From: Mesorhizobium xinjiangense
Lineage (GTDB): Bacteria > Pseudomonadota > Alphaproteobacteria > Rhizobiales > Rhizobiaceae
Direction: 5' to 3'
Assembly: GCF_009749525.1 (NCBI RefSeq)
Contig: NZ_WOAC01000012.1
Coordinates: 62,001-126,000, forward strand
DNA: 64,000 nucleotides
A program made the translations under genes and the position numbers. The notes beneath the pieces were generated by a model. It made no database searches, was not told where the DNA came from, and worked only from the letters and a program-made list of their open reading frames with translations. The first letter of the stretch is position 1. Every line of letters starts with the position of its first letter. Positions 63,099-64,000 of the stretch are shown piece after piece.

Positions 63099-64000
63099 TC
63101 AGACGTTGAACTTGAACAGCATCACGTCGCCGTCCTGGACGACATAGTCCTTGCCTTCGTCGCGTGCCTTGCCGGCTTCCTTGGCCGCCGTCTCGCCGCC
63201 GAGCGTCACATAGTCGTCATAGGCGATCGTCTGGGCGCGGATGAAGCCGCGTTCGAAATCGGTATGGATGACGCCGGCCGCCTGTGGCGCCTTGGCGCCT
63301 TTCTCGACCGTCCAGGCGCGCGTCTCCTTCGGTCCGGCGGTGAAGAAGGTGATGAGGTCCAAAAGCGCGTAGCCCGTGCGGATCACCCGGTCGAGCCCGG
63401 GCTCTTCCAGTCCCATCGCCTCCAGATACTCGGCCGATTCCTCGTCGGAAAGCTGCGCGACTTCCGCCTCGATCGCGGCCGAAATGACGACGGAGCGCGC
63501 GCCTTGCGCCTCGGCCATCGTGGCGACCGCATCGGATTGCGCGTTGCCCTTTGCCGCATCGGCCTCGGCGACGTTGCAGACATAAAGCACCGGCTTGGAG
63601 GTCAGGAGGTTGAGGCCCTGCAGGATCTTGAGGTCTTCGGCAGCGATGCCCTCGAGCAGCATGCGCACCGGCTTGCCGTTTTGCAAAAGGTCCAGCGCCT
63701 TTTCCATCATCGGCAGGACGGTGATCGCCTCCTTGTCCTTGCCGGAGGCGCGCTTGCGGGTCTGCACGATGCGCCTGTCGAGACTTTCGAGATCGGCCAG
63801 CATCAGCTCGGTCTCGACGGTCTCGGCGTCGGCGATCGCGTCGATGCGGCCTTCGACATGGGTGATGTCGTCGTCTTCGAAGCAGCGCAGCACGTGGACG
63901 ATCGCGTCGACCTCGCGGATATTGGCCAGGAACTGGTTGCCCAGCCCTTCGCCTTTCGAGGCGCCGCGCACGAGGCCGGCGATGTCGACGAAGGAAATGC
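63099..64000 (-). CDS. ychF: Redox-regulated ATPase YchF (5' end cut by window edge)
   Basis: The visible 300 codons are the C-terminal part of a YchF/Obg-like ATPase: DIAGLVRGASKGEGLGNQFLANIREVDAI (G3-like region), then the coiled-coil and a C-terminal TGS domain (TFFTAGPKETRAWTVEKGAKAPQAAGVIHTDFERGFIRA) ending DGDVMLFKFNV. The gene continues beyond the right edge. Confidence 0.95.
   Translation of the reverse strand, partial: ISFVDIAGLVRGASKGEGLGNQFLANIREVDAIVHVLRCFEDDDITHVEGRIDAIADAETVETELMLADLESLDRRIVQTRKRASGKDKEAITVLPMMEKALDLLQNGKPVRMLLEGIAAEDLKILQGLNLLTSKPVLYVCNVAEADAAKGNAQSDAVATMAEAQGARSVVISAAIEAEVAQLSDEESAEYLEAMGLEEPGLDRVIRTGYALLDLITFFTAGPKETRAWTVEKGAKAPQAAGVIHTDFERGFIRAQTIAYDDYVTLGGETAAKEAGKARDEGKDYVVQDGDVMLFKFNV

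Overview
The window is GC-rich DNA with densely packed genes on both strands. The gene content fits an alphaproteobacterium of the order Hyphomicrobiales (Rhizobiales), probably near the Phyllobacteriaceae. Signs of this are a cytochrome bc1 operon (petABC), a BigR/PmpAB sulfide module, a slipin-NfeD pair, a MoxR-DUF58-DUF4159 operon, DUF1285, and many palindromic intergenic repeats. No rRNA, tRNA, CRISPR array, phage, insertion sequence or plasmid functions were seen.

Layout. 1-4.1 kb: 3' part of mutL, queF and the threonine catabolic pair kbl-tdh. 4.1-4.8 kb: a Phd/VapC-type toxin-antitoxin pair with a readable promoter and operator. 4.8-13.2 kb: an aromatic amino acid region with MarR, MBL hydrolase, FAH-family hydrolase, exported RidA, 4-hydroxyphenylpyruvate dioxygenase (hppD), an AsnC/Lrp regulator and a TRAP transporter (dctPQM). 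13.4-16.0 kb: sulfide/persulfide detoxification, with a split Blh (rhodanese-like protein plus persulfide dioxygenase), PmpA, PmpB and BigR. 16.0-24.5 kb: a six-gene acyl-CoA operon in the order pcaD-like hydrolase, then a pimFABCD-like set. 24.5-27.7 kb: leuA behind a likely leucine-rich leader peptide, then an alpha/beta hydrolase.

27.7-33.5 kb: class III adenylate cyclase, a membrane-anchored unknown protein, a metallophosphoesterase, a Nudix protein, a Xi-class glutathione transferase and a GNAT enzyme. 33.4-40.3 kb: an overlapping operon moxR - DUF58 - two large VWA-like membrane proteins. 40.4-42.9 kb: DUF1285, CoA pyrophosphatase and CCA/poly(A) nucleotidyltransferase. 43-46 kb: a cold-shock gene with an AT-rich upstream region, several small unknown genes and hemF. 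46-53.7 kb: slipin, NfeD, trmL, two ABC half-transporters and a DUF6665 protein. 54-57.4 kb: petABC and apt. 57.5-64 kb: MarR and a 3-hydroxybenzoate 4-monooxygenase-like flavoprotein, a GST, a MaoC pair, corA and the 3' part of ychF.

The most interesting material lies between and in front of genes. It includes paired identical palindromes between hppD and the AsnC regulator, a perfect 10-bp-arm palindrome over the predicted -10 of the pim-like operon, a leuA leader peptide with a Leu run, a BigR-type box, and a family of CTAG-bounded mosaic repeats at three loci, one a 111-bp tandem duplication. Functions are inferred from protein motifs and gene order; no database search was run.
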